A DNA stretch of 56,464 nt. It comes from Rivularia sp. T60_A2020_040 (GTDB lineage Bacteria; Cyanobacteriota; Cyanobacteriia; Cyanobacteriales; Nostocaceae). Under the pieces are notes generated by a model that worked only from the letters and a program-made list of their open reading frames with translations, was not told where the DNA came from and did no database searches. The translations under genes and the position numbers were made by a program. Position 1 is the stretch's first letter, and every line of letters begins with the position of its first letter. Location: NCBI GenBank assembly GCA_015272215.1, contig JACYMD010000011.1:1-56464 (forward strand), written 5' to 3'. Positions 9,341 to 18,710 of the stretch are shown here, piece after piece.

Positions 9341-9366
9341 TAGAGACGTTGCAATGCAACGTCTCC
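9341..9366. repeat. Small palindrome GAGACGTTGC family, copy 1
   Basis: Near-perfect palindrome GAGACGTTGCA/TGCAACGTCTC directly after the ExoD-like gene. Seven relatives occur in this window. It may act as a transcription stop or simply be a mobile small repeat. Confidence 0.7.
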
Positions 9367-9411
9367 ATAAATTTTAATTGGAACAAATAATCTTGTGAAA
9401 CGGTATTTAAA

Positions 9412-9816
9412 TTACCAACCTCTTAATACTGGTTCCCGTAAAATTTCACGAGTACCTCTAGCAACAGTCAAATTTTTACCTTTAGTTGATTCTGCCAGAA
9501 TATAAGTATAATTTCCACTCACCGCTTCAAAGTAACGTCCTCTAGATTCTACCCCATTCACACTTAAAGGTAAGCGTATAGACTTGCCAGTTTTTTTATT
9601 TACTCCTACATAATGATAGGGTAAATGACTACCGCAAATACTCACCCAAAAATTCTTAGTTTCCGCAGCTACAAATACACTTTCAGTCTTTTTACAATAG
9701 TGACGTACTTCTCTTGCCTGAGCAGATTCTACAGATTGGAAAAAGGGAATTGATAACGAACAAACACCGATTACAGATAAGATTAATCGTTGCCAAGATT
9801 GAGAACGAAATTGCAT
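9412..9816 (-). CDS. Small secreted protein of unknown function
   Basis: The protein has 134 residues. Seen: basic N-terminus and hydrophobic core (LILSVIGVCSLSIPFF) ending at VESAQAR, a likely signal peptide cleaved near Ala-Gln-Ala. The mature part has two cysteines (HYCKKTES and VSICGSHLP) that could form a disulfide, and short beta-like segments. The family is not recognised beyond a resemblance to small cyanobacterial periplasmic proteins. The start ATG at 9816 is the first in frame with a signal sequence. It stands alone between ExoD-like and comB. Confidence 0.6.
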   Translation of the reverse strand: MQFRSQSWQRLILSVIGVCSLSIPFFQSVESAQAREVRHYCKKTESVFVAAETKNFWVSICGSHLPYHYVGVNKKTGKSIRLPLSVNGVESRGRYFEAVSGNYTYILAESTKGKNLTVARGTREILREPVLRGW

Positions 9817-9915
9817 TTTTTATTACTCTTATATAGTTGAATTTTCTATTAACTCCTACAGTGTGGGTGAAGATAATTACTGAAAAGTAGATATGTATAT
9901 TTGGCAATTATCATT

Positions 9916-9978
9916 CGTCGGGTTTTTAGGATAAGTATCTGTAACACGCGCACAAATTTTGCTAAAAACCCGACTTCT
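9916..9978. repeat. Miniature inverted-repeat element (GTCGGGTTTTTA ends), copy 1
   Basis: Ends are TCGGGTTTTTA and TAAAAACCCGA, with a centre containing GTAACACGCGCACAAATTTT. The same element in the opposite orientation lies at 36050-36113 downstream of tgt. It could also act as a bidirectional hairpin terminator for comB and its neighbour. Confidence 0.7.
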
Positions 9979-9996
9979 CAACCGAACTTCTCTAGG

Positions 9997-10734
9997 TTAA
10001 ACGTGTTTTTTGAGAATTCCTGGTTCTTGCTGCATTGGTAACACATCTAGAGTATCAATTTGAGAACAGTATTTTAAATCCTCATGGCAATCTAAACCTA
10101 ACAGTCGTTTACCGTGACTTGCTTGTTTAAACATTTGCAATAAATCATCCTTCCAGTGAGAATATAGCGCCATCGCACCAATTACTTCATCGTTACCCGT
10201 AACCTCATCTATAGATAACTTAGTTTTTTCCAATAGATAATTGGCGATCGCACCCGCGCAAGCTGTATCCTCAAGAGAATAACTACCTTCCCATCCTGAA
10301 CCGACTATCCAAACGCTTTCTGGCTGATTTTCTGCTAAATATTGCACCACTGTTGTTAAATTGACAAATGCTCCGGTAATAACTGTTGATGCTGACTGTA
10401 TTCGTTGTAAAGCACGAGTACCATTAGTGGTACTAATAAACAAGCGCTTTCCTTCCACCAATTCCGGTTTACAATCGAGAGGAGAATTCCCCAAATCAAA
10501 ACCAGGAACCTTTGCACCACCCCTTTCTCCAGCCCGCAAACGCTTTTCAACGGGAAATTGTTCACTGACTTCCACAAGTTTATCCAAGTCACTGAAAAAT
10601 TGCACCGCTTCCCCACCATTCGCTAAAACCGTTGCCATTGTTGTAGTTGCACGCAAAACATCAACCGCAATCGCGCATTCTGGCATCTCCGAAGTTGGGG
10701 TTTCTTCTGGACTATGATAAATAAATAGCTTCAT
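9997..10734 (-). CDS. comB: 2-phosphosulfolactate phosphatase family protein ComB
   Basis: The protein has 245 residues, the usual length for the family. Seen: [21 protein letters not shown] near the N-terminus, [19 protein letters not shown] in the middle and [10 protein letters not shown], all hallmark blocks of the ComB phosphatase fold with Asp and Arg metal/phosphate ligands. In methanogens ComB hydrolyses 2-phosphosulfolactate during coenzyme M synthesis. Cyanobacteria have homologues but no coenzyme M, so the physiological substrate here is uncertain. The start ATG at 10734 is clear. It is divergent from the downstream blaI unit, 170 bp away. Confidence 0.85.
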   Translation of the reverse strand: MKLFIYHSPEETPTSEMPECAIAVDVLRATTTMATVLANGGEAVQFFSDLDKLVEVSEQFPVEKRLRAGERGGAKVPGFDLGNSPLDCKPELVEGKRLFISTTNGTRALQRIQSASTVITGAFVNLTTVVQYLAENQPESVWIVGSGWEGSYSLEDTACAGAIANYLLEKTKLSIDEVTGNDEVIGAMALYSHWKDDLLQMFKQASHGKRLLGLDCHEDLKYCSQIDTLDVLPMQQEPGILKKHV

Positions 10735-10906
10735 GAACTTAATACACCTGCTTTTATATACTGCCGAGATTCTAATACGCTGAGTGTCTCAACAGGAAGA
10801 AGCGATGGGGAGATGGGGAGATAGTAAGTAATAACTCCGGTGGTACTAACTCCGGTGGTACTAACTCTTAAAATCCAAAATCTAAAATCTAAAATCCAAA
10901 ATCAAC

Positions 10907-11326
10907 ATGGCTCCTTTACCAGATTACCGTCCCAAACAACTTTCTCTAGGTCCGTTGGAAGCGGAGATTTTAAATATTGTTTGGCAATTGCAGAAAGTAA
11001 CAGTAAAAAATGTCCACGACCGCATTTTGGCTGACCCTAACCGCGAATTAGCTTATACTTCAGTTACTACTGTATTGCGACGCTTGACTCAAAAAGGTTG
11101 GCTCGAATGTAATAAACAAGGAAAAGCATTTTATTGGCAACCATTATTAACAAAGCAACAAGCAGAGGTGATTCAAGCTCACGAACAATTACAGCAGTTT
11201 CTCAAAGTGGGTAATCCTGATGTAATCGCTGCTTTTGCAGATAGTTTAAATGAAGCTGATTCTGCCAAAATACAAGCAATAGCAAAACGAATTGAAGCTG
11301 CACGACAAGCGAGGGAGAAAGAATAA
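10907..11326 (+). CDS. BlaI/MecI/CopY-family transcriptional regulator
   Basis: The protein has 139 residues. Seen: LGPLEAEILNIVWQLQKVTV then LAYTSVTTVLRRLTQKGWL, the winged-helix DNA-binding region of the BlaI family, followed by a C-terminal helical dimerisation part. These repressors are inactivated by proteolysis through a partner M56 metallopeptidase, which is the next gene three bases downstream. Probably autoregulates the three-gene unit of regulator, peptidase and glycosyltransferase. The start ATG comes straight out of an AAAATCTAAAATCCAAAATC repeat, with no recognisable ribosome site. Confidence 0.88.
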   Translation: MAPLPDYRPKQLSLGPLEAEILNIVWQLQKVTVKNVHDRILADPNRELAYTSVTTVLRRLTQKGWLECNKQGKAFYWQPLLTKQQAEVIQAHEQLQQFLKVGNPDVIAAFADSLNEADSAKIQAIAKRIEAARQAREKE

Positions 11327-11329
11327 ATA

Positions 11330-12169
11330 ATGCATTTATTGATAATTCTTATAGTTTTAATAGTTGCTTACACCATCAGATGTCGATGGACTCAAAACGT
11401 GGAGAAATGGAGTGAACGTTGGCAAAAAACCCTCTTTTTCTTTCTATTCCCTCCCTTATTAATTTTCATGACAACTTTCGCTTTGTTGTTCATGGGACCT
11501 CAAGGTACAATGGGCGGGTTGCAAACGGGTTGTTATGGCTATGTAATTGCCTTGGTTACTCTTGCTTTTTTTGCTGTTATGTGCATAAAACAAGCGTGGC
11601 AAGGATGGTTATCGATCAAATCTGTGCGCGACTGTCCTAAAATTAATGTCGCAGGTAAACAAGTTCGCTTATTAAATACAGGGGCATTATTTGCCGGTCA
11701 AATTGGCTTTTTAAACCCAGAATTAGTCCTAAGTTCTGGATTATTGCAAACTATGAAAGACAGTCATTTAGAAACAGTTTTAGCCCACGAACAAGGACAT
11801 TATTATTATCGGGATACGTTTTGGTTTTTCTGGTTGGGTTGGATGCGAGAATGTACCGCTTTGCTGCCCAATACAGATGCTTTGTGGCAAGAATTATTGA
11901 CTCTGCGAGAATTACGAGCCGATGCTCACGCAGCTTCATATGTAGATCCTTTATTATTAGCAGAATCTCTGTTAATGGTTGTCAGTAGTCCTCATGTAGC
12001 TTCAGAAGTTCTTTGTGCTGCATTAGGTTCAGTTGGTGCAAACCGTTTAGAAGAAAGAGTCGAAGCCCTTTTGTCTCAACCACAACCAACAGCAAAGCTT
12101 CATTTTATATCTTTGAAGTGGCTTGTATGGACTTTTCTTCCTTTAATTAGCGTTGCGTTTCATAATTGA
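11330..12169 (+). CDS. M56-family membrane metallopeptidase
   Basis: The protein has 279 residues. Seen: N-terminal membrane segment, further spans around residues 35-90, then the zinc motif HEQGH (in VLAHEQGHYYYRDTFWF, about residue 155) and a downstream LRELRADAHAAS that can provide the third zinc ligand. It matches the BlaR1/MecR1 peptidase domain without an extracellular penicillin-binding sensor, so its inducing signal is unknown. Likely cleaves the BlaI-type repressor encoded just upstream. Its stop codon abuts the next start (TGAATG), showing translational coupling to the glycosyltransferase gene. Confidence 0.85.
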   Translation: MHLLIILIVLIVAYTIRCRWTQNVEKWSERWQKTLFFFLFPPLLIFMTTFALLFMGPQGTMGGLQTGCYGYVIALVTLAFFAVMCIKQAWQGWLSIKSVRDCPKINVAGKQVRLLNTGALFAGQIGFLNPELVLSSGLLQTMKDSHLETVLAHEQGHYYYRDTFWFFWLGWMRECTALLPNTDALWQELLTLRELRADAHAASYVDPLLLAESLLMVVSSPHVASEVLCAALGSVGANRLEERVEALLSQPQPTAKLHFISLKWLVWTFLPLISVAFHN

Positions 12170-13852
12170 ATGAAAAAACACATTCACATATTGCTATTGC
12201 TAATCTGGTTAATTATTGGTTATGGTTTGCGTTTTTCAAGTTTAGCATCTTTGCCTCCTTGGACTGATGAATTTGCCACAATAGTTTTTAGTTTGGGTAA
12301 CAGTTTTAAAACGGTTCCTTTAAACCAAGTAATTAATTCCGATATATTATTACAGCCATTAATACCAACACCTGAAGCGGCAATTAGTGATGTTATTCAA
12401 CGCTTATTTAAAGAAAGTACTCATCCACCTTTGTACTTTATTTTGACGCATTTGTGGATGAAACTGTTTGCAAATTCCGGCGAAATCGCTTCAGTTTGGG
12501 TAGCGCGATCGTTAAGTGCCTTTTTCGGAGTTTTATCGATTCCGGCTATGTTTGGCTTTGGTTATTTAGCTTTTCGTTCTAAGTTGGTAGCTCATATTGC
12601 TGCGGGAATTATAGCGGTTTCACCTTTGATGATTTTTCTAGCCAGAGAAGCACGTCATTATACTTTAATCATGTTATTAGTAATTGCTTCTTTATCATGT
12701 TTTTTAAAAGCTATTGAAAATCTAAATCGTCAGCAGTCTCTACCTTTGTGGCTGAGTTTTCTTTGGATAATTATAAATATTGTCGGTGTTGCAACTCATT
12801 ACTTTTTTGCTTTAACTTTATTGACTGAAGGATTAGTATTATTTGGATATATTTGGCATGATATACGTAAAGCAAAGCCAAATAGATTAAACCCAGTGCA
12901 GCCTTATTTATGGCGGATTTTGGTAATTGCGATCGCCAGCTTAGCCGGTTGTTTGATTTGGTTGCCGATAGTACAAAGTTTTTACGGAAGCGAACCTACT
13001 GAGTGGGTAATAGATAACAGTGGAAATAATTTTTTTGCACCATTAGGACGGCTATTGTTATGGGTGATGAGTATATTTTCTTTATTACCTTCAGCACCGT
13101 CAATTTTACCCACTTGGATTATAATTGTTTCTGGTGTAACGACACTATTTTTTTTAGTTTGGATAACACCTTATTTAGTTTACGGATTAAAAGTTTGTTC
13201 TCAATCAAATAACAGTTTATCAATCCAAATTTTAACTAGATATATAATTGCTGCAATTATTTTATTCTTATTTTGTACTTACATTTTAAATATCGATTTA
13301 ACTTTAGCAGCACGCTTTATATTTGTTTTTGCTCCAGCGATAATTTTACTTGTATCGGCTTTATTAACAGTTTGTTGGCAGGTATTGAAAAAAAATACTC
13401 AATTAACAGTCATAATTATTTGGTTAATGGCATTAATTGGTGGCATAACGGCAATGTTTAATTTAGGTTATTTACAAAATATGCGTCCCGATTTGCTTGC
13501 CTCCCTGATTCAAAAAACATCTCAAGTGCCTGTACTAATTACCACAACTCATAAGCATCATGGACAAACTGGAAGAATGATGAGTTTAGCTTGGGAATTC
13601 AAGCGTTTTTATGCTAGCGATTCTCAAAATAACTGGCAGTTTTTTCTCGCTCAAAGAGATGCAAACGCAGAAACTTATACTAATGCAGTGCAAGTATTGG
13701 AACAAAATATTAATCAAATGTCGCGCCCTTTAGACTTGTGGCTGATTGATTCCCGTTCGTCCGTTAATTTAAAATCAAAACAATGTTTTGCCGATCCAAA
13801 ATATCGCTCGCGTATCGGTGAATATAGTTACAAACTTTATCATTGCGAATAA
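12170..13852 (+). CDS. GT39/PMT-like membrane glycosyltransferase
   Basis: The protein has 560 residues with about ten to twelve membrane spans. Seen: an early luminal acidic motif PPWTDEFATIV (about residue 30), the typical DE dyad of GT-C transferases, then STHPPLYFILTHLWMKLF and LAREARHYTLIML. The C-terminal 100 residues are soluble. Family members move sugars from a lipid-phosphate donor to protein or lipid on the outer face of the membrane; the acceptor here is unknown. Directly coupled to the M56 peptidase gene, so its expression is probably under BlaI/M56 control. This placement suggests cell-envelope glycosylation in response to an unknown stress (inference). Confidence 0.85.
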   Translation: MKKHIHILLLLIWLIIGYGLRFSSLASLPPWTDEFATIVFSLGNSFKTVPLNQVINSDILLQPLIPTPEAAISDVIQRLFKESTHPPLYFILTHLWMKLFANSGEIASVWVARSLSAFFGVLSIPAMFGFGYLAFRSKLVAHIAAGIIAVSPLMIFLAREARHYTLIMLLVIASLSCFLKAIENLNRQQSLPLWLSFLWIIINIVGVATHYFFALTLLTEGLVLFGYIWHDIRKAKPNRLNPVQPYLWRILVIAIASLAGCLIWLPIVQSFYGSEPTEWVIDNSGNNFFAPLGRLLLWVMSIFSLLPSAPSILPTWIIIVSGVTTLFFLVWITPYLVYGLKVCSQSNNSLSIQILTRYIIAAIILFLFCTYILNIDLTLAARFIFVFAPAIILLVSALLTVCWQVLKKNTQLTVIIIWLMALIGGITAMFNLGYLQNMRPDLLASLIQKTSQVPVLITTTHKHHGQTGRMMSLAWEFKRFYASDSQNNWQFFLAQRDANAETYTNAVQVLEQNINQMSRPLDLWLIDSRSSVNLKSKQCFADPKYRSRIGEYSYKLYHCE

Positions 13853-13971
13853 TTTCAATCAAATTTTATAATACTAAAATATAATACTCAAATAGTTTTT
13901 TCCCACACCTAACGGGATAAATCAGAAATCAAAAAACAAGTCAAAAAAACAAATCAAAAAAACAAATTATT

Positions 13972-14334
13972 ATGTCTACCCCCTCAATTCAATTTTTTGC
14001 AGGTGTTAACGAAAAATTAGGAAACGTCAGCTTGCGTCGTAATCCGAATACTGGTAAACGTATAGTTTTAATGACATTCGATCAGATGCAAGCATTAGAA
14101 AAATTTAATAGCTTTACTAAAAAATCCTTAAATACCATGCTTTTAACCGACGAAGAAGGGAATATTAATGTAACTCCTTCTTCTACTAAATTTATCTTTG
14201 GTGGTGACGAAGGAGATGAATTAAAACGGGTAGATTGTCAATTTGAAATTGAACAAGATGATCATTGGGATAGATTTATGCGTTTTATGCATCGTTATGC
14301 TGATGCTAATGGTATGGCTTATGAAGATAGTTGA
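13972..14334 (+). CDS. psb28: Photosystem II assembly protein Psb28
   Basis: The protein has 120 residues, full length for the family. Seen: PSIQFFAGVNEKLGNVSLRR at the N-terminus and RVDCQFEIEQDDHWDRFMRF near the C-terminus, both strongly conserved in Psb28-1. It is a soluble factor that binds the cytoplasmic side of photosystem II assembly intermediates, near CP47 and cytochrome b559, and leaves before the mature complex forms. Monocistronic in appearance; about 120 bp separate it from the glycosyltransferase gene, containing a run of (A)n-CAAATC repeats just upstream of the ATG. Confidence 0.95.
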   Translation: MSTPSIQFFAGVNEKLGNVSLRRNPNTGKRIVLMTFDQMQALEKFNSFTKKSLNTMLLTDEEGNINVTPSSTKFIFGGDEGDELKRVDCQFEIEQDDHWDRFMRFMHRYADANGMAYEDS

Positions 14335-14378
14335 AAAATTAATTTGAGATTTTGATTTTAGATTATCTTTACTTCTTC

Positions 14379-14442
14379 CCTACTTCCTCTTCCCTCTTCC
14401 CAATTCCCTCTTCCCTCTTCCCAATTCCCTCTTCCCTCTTCC
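14379..14442. repeat. Tandem repeat (CCCTCTTCCCAATT)n
   Basis: Three to four imperfect copies of a 14-bp pyrimidine-rich unit in the psb28-rplI gap. Simple tandem repeats with related TTCCC/ATTCCC cores recur at 24236-24291 and 26073-26094. No coding potential seen. Confidence 0.7.
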
Positions 14443-14575
14443 CTTAACCAAAATTAACAGTTGCCAATGTCCCTCCCATTTCGCTAGAATCTTTAAGCTT
14501 TATGTAAACACGATTGGGTCTGTAAGCACCAAAACCCATCCAGCTTGATATTACAGTAAATAGGGAAGAACCACG

Positions 14576-15037
14576 ATGGCTAAACGCATACAGTTAGTTT
14601 TAAATCAAGATGTTAACAAATTAGGAAAATTAGGAGACTTAATAGACGTAGCCCCTGGTTATGCTCGTAATTACTTGCTTCCTAAAAATTTGGCAACTTT
14701 CGTAACTCCTGGTATTCTCAAACAGGTTGAACGTCGTAGAGAATTAGAACGTCAGCGTCAAGAAGAATTGAAGCAAAAAGCTATTCAACAAAAAACCGCA
14801 TTGGAAAATGTCGGTAGCTTCAAAATTGCTAAGCAAGTTGGTGAAAACCAAGCTATTTTCGGTACCGTTACCAGCCAAGATGTGGTTGATATAATTCAAG
14901 GTGCTACTGAAATGGAAATAGATAGACGCGGTATTACCATCGCCGATATTAGTAGTTTGGGTACTTATCAAGCCGAAATTAAACTACATTCCGATGTCAC
15001 CGCCAAAGTCAAAATTGAAGTTGTAGCCAACGAGTAA
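14576..15037 (+). CDS. rplI: 50S ribosomal protein L9
   Basis: The protein has 153 residues, full length. Seen: N-terminal rRNA-binding domain [26 protein letters not shown], a long charged connecting helix ([20 protein letters not shown]) and the C-terminal domain ending in [13 protein letters not shown]9 bridges ribosomes near the base of the L1 stalk and helps keep reading frame. It is followed by a hairpin terminator and then dnaB, an order (rplI-dnaB) common in bacteria including cyanobacteria. Good start ATG preceded by AGGGAAGAACCACG. Confidence 0.97.
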   Translation: MAKRIQLVLNQDVNKLGKLGDLIDVAPGYARNYLLPKNLATFVTPGILKQVERRRELERQRQEELKQKAIQQKTALENVGSFKIAKQVGENQAIFGTVTSQDVVDIIQGATEMEIDRRGITIADISSLGTYQAEIKLHSDVTAKVKIEVVANE

Positions 15038-15088
15038 TCCTTGATTACTTCTTTGATTACTAAAGATTATTTCAGCAAAGATGAAAAC

Positions 15089-15123
15089 AAGTATCTAAAA
15101 ATACATTAGATACTTTATTATTT
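15089..15123 (+). terminator. Probable terminator after rplI
   Basis: Nine-base-pair stem AAGTATCTA/TAGATACTT with a nine-base loop, followed by TATTATTT. It separates rplI from dnaB. Confidence 0.5.
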
Positions 15124-15168
15124 ATCTCAAAAATCTGTGCTTTAATTATTTGAAACTTATTCATTATG

Positions 15169-15199
15169 TGTAGAGACGTTGCACCGCGATGTCTCTACA
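15169..15199. repeat. Small palindrome family, copy 2
   Basis: TGTAGAGACGTTGCACC/GCGATGTCTCTACA; a slightly decayed palindrome just upstream of dnaB. Confidence 0.65.
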
Positions 15200-15274
15200 C
15201 GTTGTTTGAGGACTATTTGCACTATCAGAGGAATAGTTCATTAGTTCTACTTTAAAAAAATTATCATTCGGGTT

Positions 15275-17878
15275 ATGTCTCAAGAATTAAACTTTCAAGG
15301 AAATCTAGATCGTCTGCCGCCACAAAACATCGAAGCAGAAGAAGCTATTTTAGGGGGGATTTTACTCGATCCCGAAGCGATTAGCAGAATTAGTGATAGT
15401 TTGAAGCCAGAAGCCTTTTACATCAGCGCTCACAAAGATATCTATACCGCGATGTTGCGGCTTCAATCTCAGAATAAACCCACCGACTTGCTTTCGGTTA
15501 TCAGTTGGCTTAGCGATCGCGATATGCTAGAAAAAGTGGGTGGCAGAAATAAACTCGCTTCCCTGGTAGATAGAACTGTTTCAGCGGTGAATATCGATGC
15601 TTTAGCCGCATTAGTAGTGGAAAAGTATCGACGGCGACAGTTAATTAAAGCGGGGAACGAAATAGTTACATTGGGTTACGAGACTGAAACCGAATTCCGC
15701 ACCATAATCGACAAAGCAGAACAAAAGGTATTTGGTATCGCTCAAGCCCGTACAACAAGTGGTTTAACCCACGTTTCCAACACCTTAATTAATACTTTCC
15801 AGGATATTGAAGAACGTCATGAAGGAGTTGCTTTACCCGGTGTTCCCTGCGGATTCTACGATTTGGATGCAATGACTAGCGGTTTTGGACGCTCGGACTT
15901 AATTATCATTGCCGGTCGTCCATCAATGGGAAAATGTTTGCAAGCAGATGCCGAATTATTGTTGAGTGATGGCAGTATTTCCACAATTCAAGAAATATAT
16001 CATCGTCGTCAGGGAGAATTGTTAACACTCCAAGATAATTGGAAATTCCGTTTTACTCAACCCGAAGCATTCATAGACGATGGAATTAAGCCCGTATTTG
16101 GTGTGAAAACTCGTTTAGGAAAGTATATTGAGACAACTATTACTCATCCTTTTTTAACTATTAATGGATGGAAACGACTTTCCGAATTGAATGTAGGTGA
16201 TAAAATTGCCGTACCCCGTAAAATCAATGTATTTGGTAAGCAAAAAATTCGCGAGTGTGAAGTTAAATTATTAGCTTATTTAATTGGGGATGGTTGTTTA
16301 ACAGATACAGCACCAAAATTTAGTAACATTAATCCTTTAATTCAGCAAGATTTTACTTCTTCAGTGACAGAATTTGCACCTCAACTAAGAGTTATTGAAA
16401 AGAAACGCTCCAAACGTTCCCCAACGCTTCACGTTGAGACTTCAGAAGAAGAAAATCCGCTGATTTCTTGGCTAGAAAATTTAGAATTATGGGGTAAAAA
16501 AGCAGACGAAAAAACACTTCCTGGTGTAATTTTTCAATTAGAACGTCAGCAAATTGCTTTATTTTTGAATCGTTTATTTGCTATTGATGGATGGGCTAGC
16601 GTATTAAAAACTGGTCAAGTACAGTTAGGATATTATAGCGTTAACGAAAAATTAGCGCGACAAATACAGCATTTATTGCTCCGATTTGGGATTATTGCAG
16701 CATTAAAAACCCGATTAATTAAGTATAAAGATACCAAACGTGAAGCTTGGCAACTTGATATTACTAATGCTCGTGCCATCAAAAATTTTGTATCAGAAAT
16801 TGGTATTTTTGGCAAGCAAGAACTATTATCTCAGATAAAAACAGTATTACTTGAAAAAAGATATCAAACAAATCGTGACTTGATACCCGTCGAGGTTTGG
16901 AAACAGTTAGCAATAGCAAAACAAGAAGAAACTTGGACAGGTTTAGCTAAACGTGCTGGGATTCAAGGATATTCAAATATTCACGTTGGTAAACGTGCTT
17001 TATCACGAGAAAGACTGTTTTCATTAGCAACAGCCTTAGAAAATTTACGGCTGCAATATTTAGCAACTAGCGATATTTATTGGGATGAAATTGTTTCCAT
17101 TGAACCCATGGGAGATAAACAAGTTTATGATTTAACAATTCCAGAAACTCATAATTTTGTTGCTAATGATATTTGTGTTCATAACACAGCATTTTGTCTG
17201 AATCTCGCTCATAATGTTGCATCATTATATAAACTACCAGTTGCCGTTTTCAGCTTAGAAATGTCAAAAGAGCAATTAGTACAGCGACTATTATCTAGTG
17301 AAGCAGAAATTGAAAGTACCTATTTAAGAACCGGACGTATCAGTCAAACCCAATGGGAGCCTTTGAGTAGGGCAATTAGCGTACTTTCAGAAATGCCGAT
17401 TTTTATCGACGATACACCAAATATTACCGTCACAGAAATGCGTAGTCAAGCGCGACGGTTGCAAGCAGAAGCCGGTACAGATATAGGTTTAGTAATCATC
17501 GATTACCTGCAATTAATGGAAGGTGGTGGTGATAATCGCGTCCAAGAACTATCAAAAATTACCAGGAGTATCAAAGGATTAGCCAGAGAATTAGGCGCTC
17601 CAGTGATAGCTTTATCTCAATTGAGTAGAGGAGTAGAAGCTCGGACAAACAAGCGTCCCATGTTATCAGACTTGAGAGAAAGCGGCAGTATCGAACAAGA
17701 TGCCGACCTAGTAGTAATGCTGTATCGCGATGAATATTACAACACCGACACCCCCGATAGAGGGATTGCCGAAGTCATCATTGCCAAACATCGAAACGGT
17801 CCTACAGGAACCGTTAAATTACTATTTGACCCCCAATTTACCAAATTTAAAAACTTAGCAAAACCGAGTCATTATTAG
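15275..17878 (+). CDS. dnaB: Replicative DNA helicase DnaB with in-frame intein
   Basis: The precursor has 867 residues; without the intein the helicase is 450 residues, the normal size. N-extein (1-220): N-terminal primase-interacting domain (NIEAEEAILGGILLDPEAIS) and start of the RecA-like domain, ending at AGRPSMGK. C-extein (638-867): TAFCLNLAHN, SLEMSKEQLVQRLL, VIIDYLQLM and SRGVEARTNKRPMLSDLRES. The intein splits the Walker A motif between Lys220 and Thr638, so the ATPase site exists only after splicing. DnaB unwinds DNA at the replication fork as a hexamer. ATG at 15275 follows a weak leader; rplI lies upstream. Confidence 0.97.
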   Translation: MSQELNFQGNLDRLPPQNIEAEEAILGGILLDPEAISRISDSLKPEAFYISAHKDIYTAMLRLQSQNKPTDLLSVISWLSDRDMLEKVGGRNKLASLVDRTVSAVNIDALAALVVEKYRRRQLIKAGNEIVTLGYETETEFRTIIDKAEQKVFGIAQARTTSGLTHVSNTLINTFQDIEERHEGVALPGVPCGFYDLDAMTSGFGRSDLIIIAGRPSMGKCLQADAELLLSDGSISTIQEIYHRRQGELLTLQDNWKFRFTQPEAFIDDGIKPVFGVKTRLGKYIETTITHPFLTINGWKRLSELNVGDKIAVPRKINVFGKQKIRECEVKLLAYLIGDGCLTDTAPKFSNINPLIQQDFTSSVTEFAPQLRVIEKKRSKRSPTLHVETSEEENPLISWLENLELWGKKADEKTLPGVIFQLERQQIALFLNRLFAIDGWASVLKTGQVQLGYYSVNEKLARQIQHLLLRFGIIAALKTRLIKYKDTKREAWQLDITNARAIKNFVSEIGIFGKQELLSQIKTVLLEKRYQTNRDLIPVEVWKQLAIAKQEETWTGLAKRAGIQGYSNIHVGKRALSRERLFSLATALENLRLQYLATSDIYWDEIVSIEPMGDKQVYDLTIPETHNFVANDICVHNTAFCLNLAHNVASLYKLPVAVFSLEMSKEQLVQRLLSSEAEIESTYLRTGRISQTQWEPLSRAISVLSEMPIFIDDTPNITVTEMRSQARRLQAEAGTDIGLVIIDYLQLMEGGGDNRVQELSKITRSIKGLARELGAPVIALSQLSRGVEARTNKRPMLSDLRESGSIEQDADLVVMLYRDEYYNTDTPDRGIAEVIIAKHRNGPTGTVKLLFDPQFTKFKNLAKPSHY
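15935..17185 (+). other. Intein with LAGLIDADG homing-endonuclease domain inside DnaB
   Basis: Codons 221-637 (417 residues). Seen: Cys1 of the intein (CLQADAELLLSDGS), block B TTITHPFLTINGWKRL, two LAGLIDADG-like motifs LLAYLIGDG (about 332-340) and LNRLFAIDGWA (about 429-439), block F DIYWDEIVSIEPMGDKQVYDL and block G HNFVANDICVHN with the terminal His-Asn, followed by extein Thr. All chemistry needed for class 1 splicing is present. The large central part implies a homing endonuclease that could spread the intein to empty dnaB alleles. The acidic residues of both LAGLIDADG motifs are kept (GD and ID), so the nuclease may be active. Confidence 0.95.
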
Positions 17879-17908
17879 TTAGGAGTTAGTACCACCGGAG
17901 TTAGTTTT

Positions 17909-17937
17909 GTAGAGACGTAGCAATGCTACGTCTGTAC
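17909..17937. repeat. Small palindrome family, copy 3
   Basis: GAGACGTAGCA/TGCTACGTCT after dnaB, preceded at 17877-17905 by the TTAGGAGTTAGTACCACCGG repeat that also occurs near 10838, 19590 and 42120. Confidence 0.7.
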
Positions 17938-17958
17938 GGGAGTTGGGAGTTAATAATT

Positions 17959-18034
17959 ACCCATTACCTATTACCTATTACCCATTACCTATTACCCATT
18001 ACCTATTACCTATTACCCATTACCTATTACCCAT
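17959..18034. repeat. Tandem repeat (CCCATTACCTATTA)n
   Basis: About ten 7-base units of CCCATTA/CCTATTA filling the dnaB-FKBP gap. A related array sits at 24236-24291. Confidence 0.85.
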
Positions 18035-18036
18035 TC

Positions 18037-18564
18037 TCAACTAACTCCTAATAATTCCACATCAAAAATGAGAGTTGCGTTCGGGGGAATGACACCACCA
18101 GCACCGCGAGAACCATAACCTAATTCAGGGGGAATGGTTAATTTACGGCGATCGCCAACTTTCATCGTGCTGAGTCCTTCATCCCAACCCTTAATTACTT
18201 GTCCTTGACCGATTTGAAATTGGAAAGGTTGACCTCGATCTCTTGAACTATCAAACTTAGTTCCATCTTCTAAAGTACCCGTATAGTGAACAGATACAGT
18301 TTGTCCAGATTTAGGAGTTGCACCAGTCCCCTCCTGTAAAACTTCATACTTTAATCCCGAAGGTGTTGTAACAACTTTTTCGTCAGACATATTATTATCG
18401 CTCGCTTTTGGAGTGTTATTTTCAGTTACTGTTGTAGACGCTGGTGATGCTTGAGTCGTGTTTTCTGTAGCAGCACTTTCGGGTGGTTCAGTAGAGACTT
18501 GAGCGCACCCGAAAACTACAACACAAAGCAGAACTAAACATACACGCTTCAAAATTGCCTTCAA
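18037..18564 (-). CDS. FKBP-type peptidyl-prolyl cis-trans isomerase, lipoprotein
   Basis: The protein has 175 residues. Seen: lipobox-like [11 protein letters not shown] (Cys about 20), a Ser/Thr/Ala-rich linker, then a complete FKBP domain ([72 protein letters not shown]). It speeds proline isomerisation in folding proteins outside the cytoplasm, probably anchored to a membrane or in the thylakoid lumen. The start is TTG at 18564, chosen because GGGAGG lies nine bases upstream and it begins the signal sequence. Convergent with dnaB. Confidence 0.93.
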   Translation of the reverse strand: MKAILKRVCLVLLCVVVFGCAQVSTEPPESAATENTTQASPASTTVTENNTPKASDNNMSDEKVVTTPSGLKYEVLQEGTGATPKSGQTVSVHYTGTLEDGTKFDSSRDRGQPFQFQIGQGQVIKGWDEGLSTMKVGDRRKLTIPPELGYGSRGAGGVIPPNATLIFDVELLGVS

Positions 18565-18710
18565 TTTAGCTATCCTCCCAATTATTAAAGGTCATCGGAT
18601 TTTGGATTTTGGATTTTGGATTGACGATTGCTTCAACGGATAAATCTGGGGGCTTGTACCATCAAGGAATGATTGTTCTGCATATTAAAGGTCAACCAAC
18701 AACCATCAAC

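Noticed and set aside
10361-10717. 118-codon plus-strand open frame
   Set aside because: Antisense of comB, composition atypical, no recognisable family.
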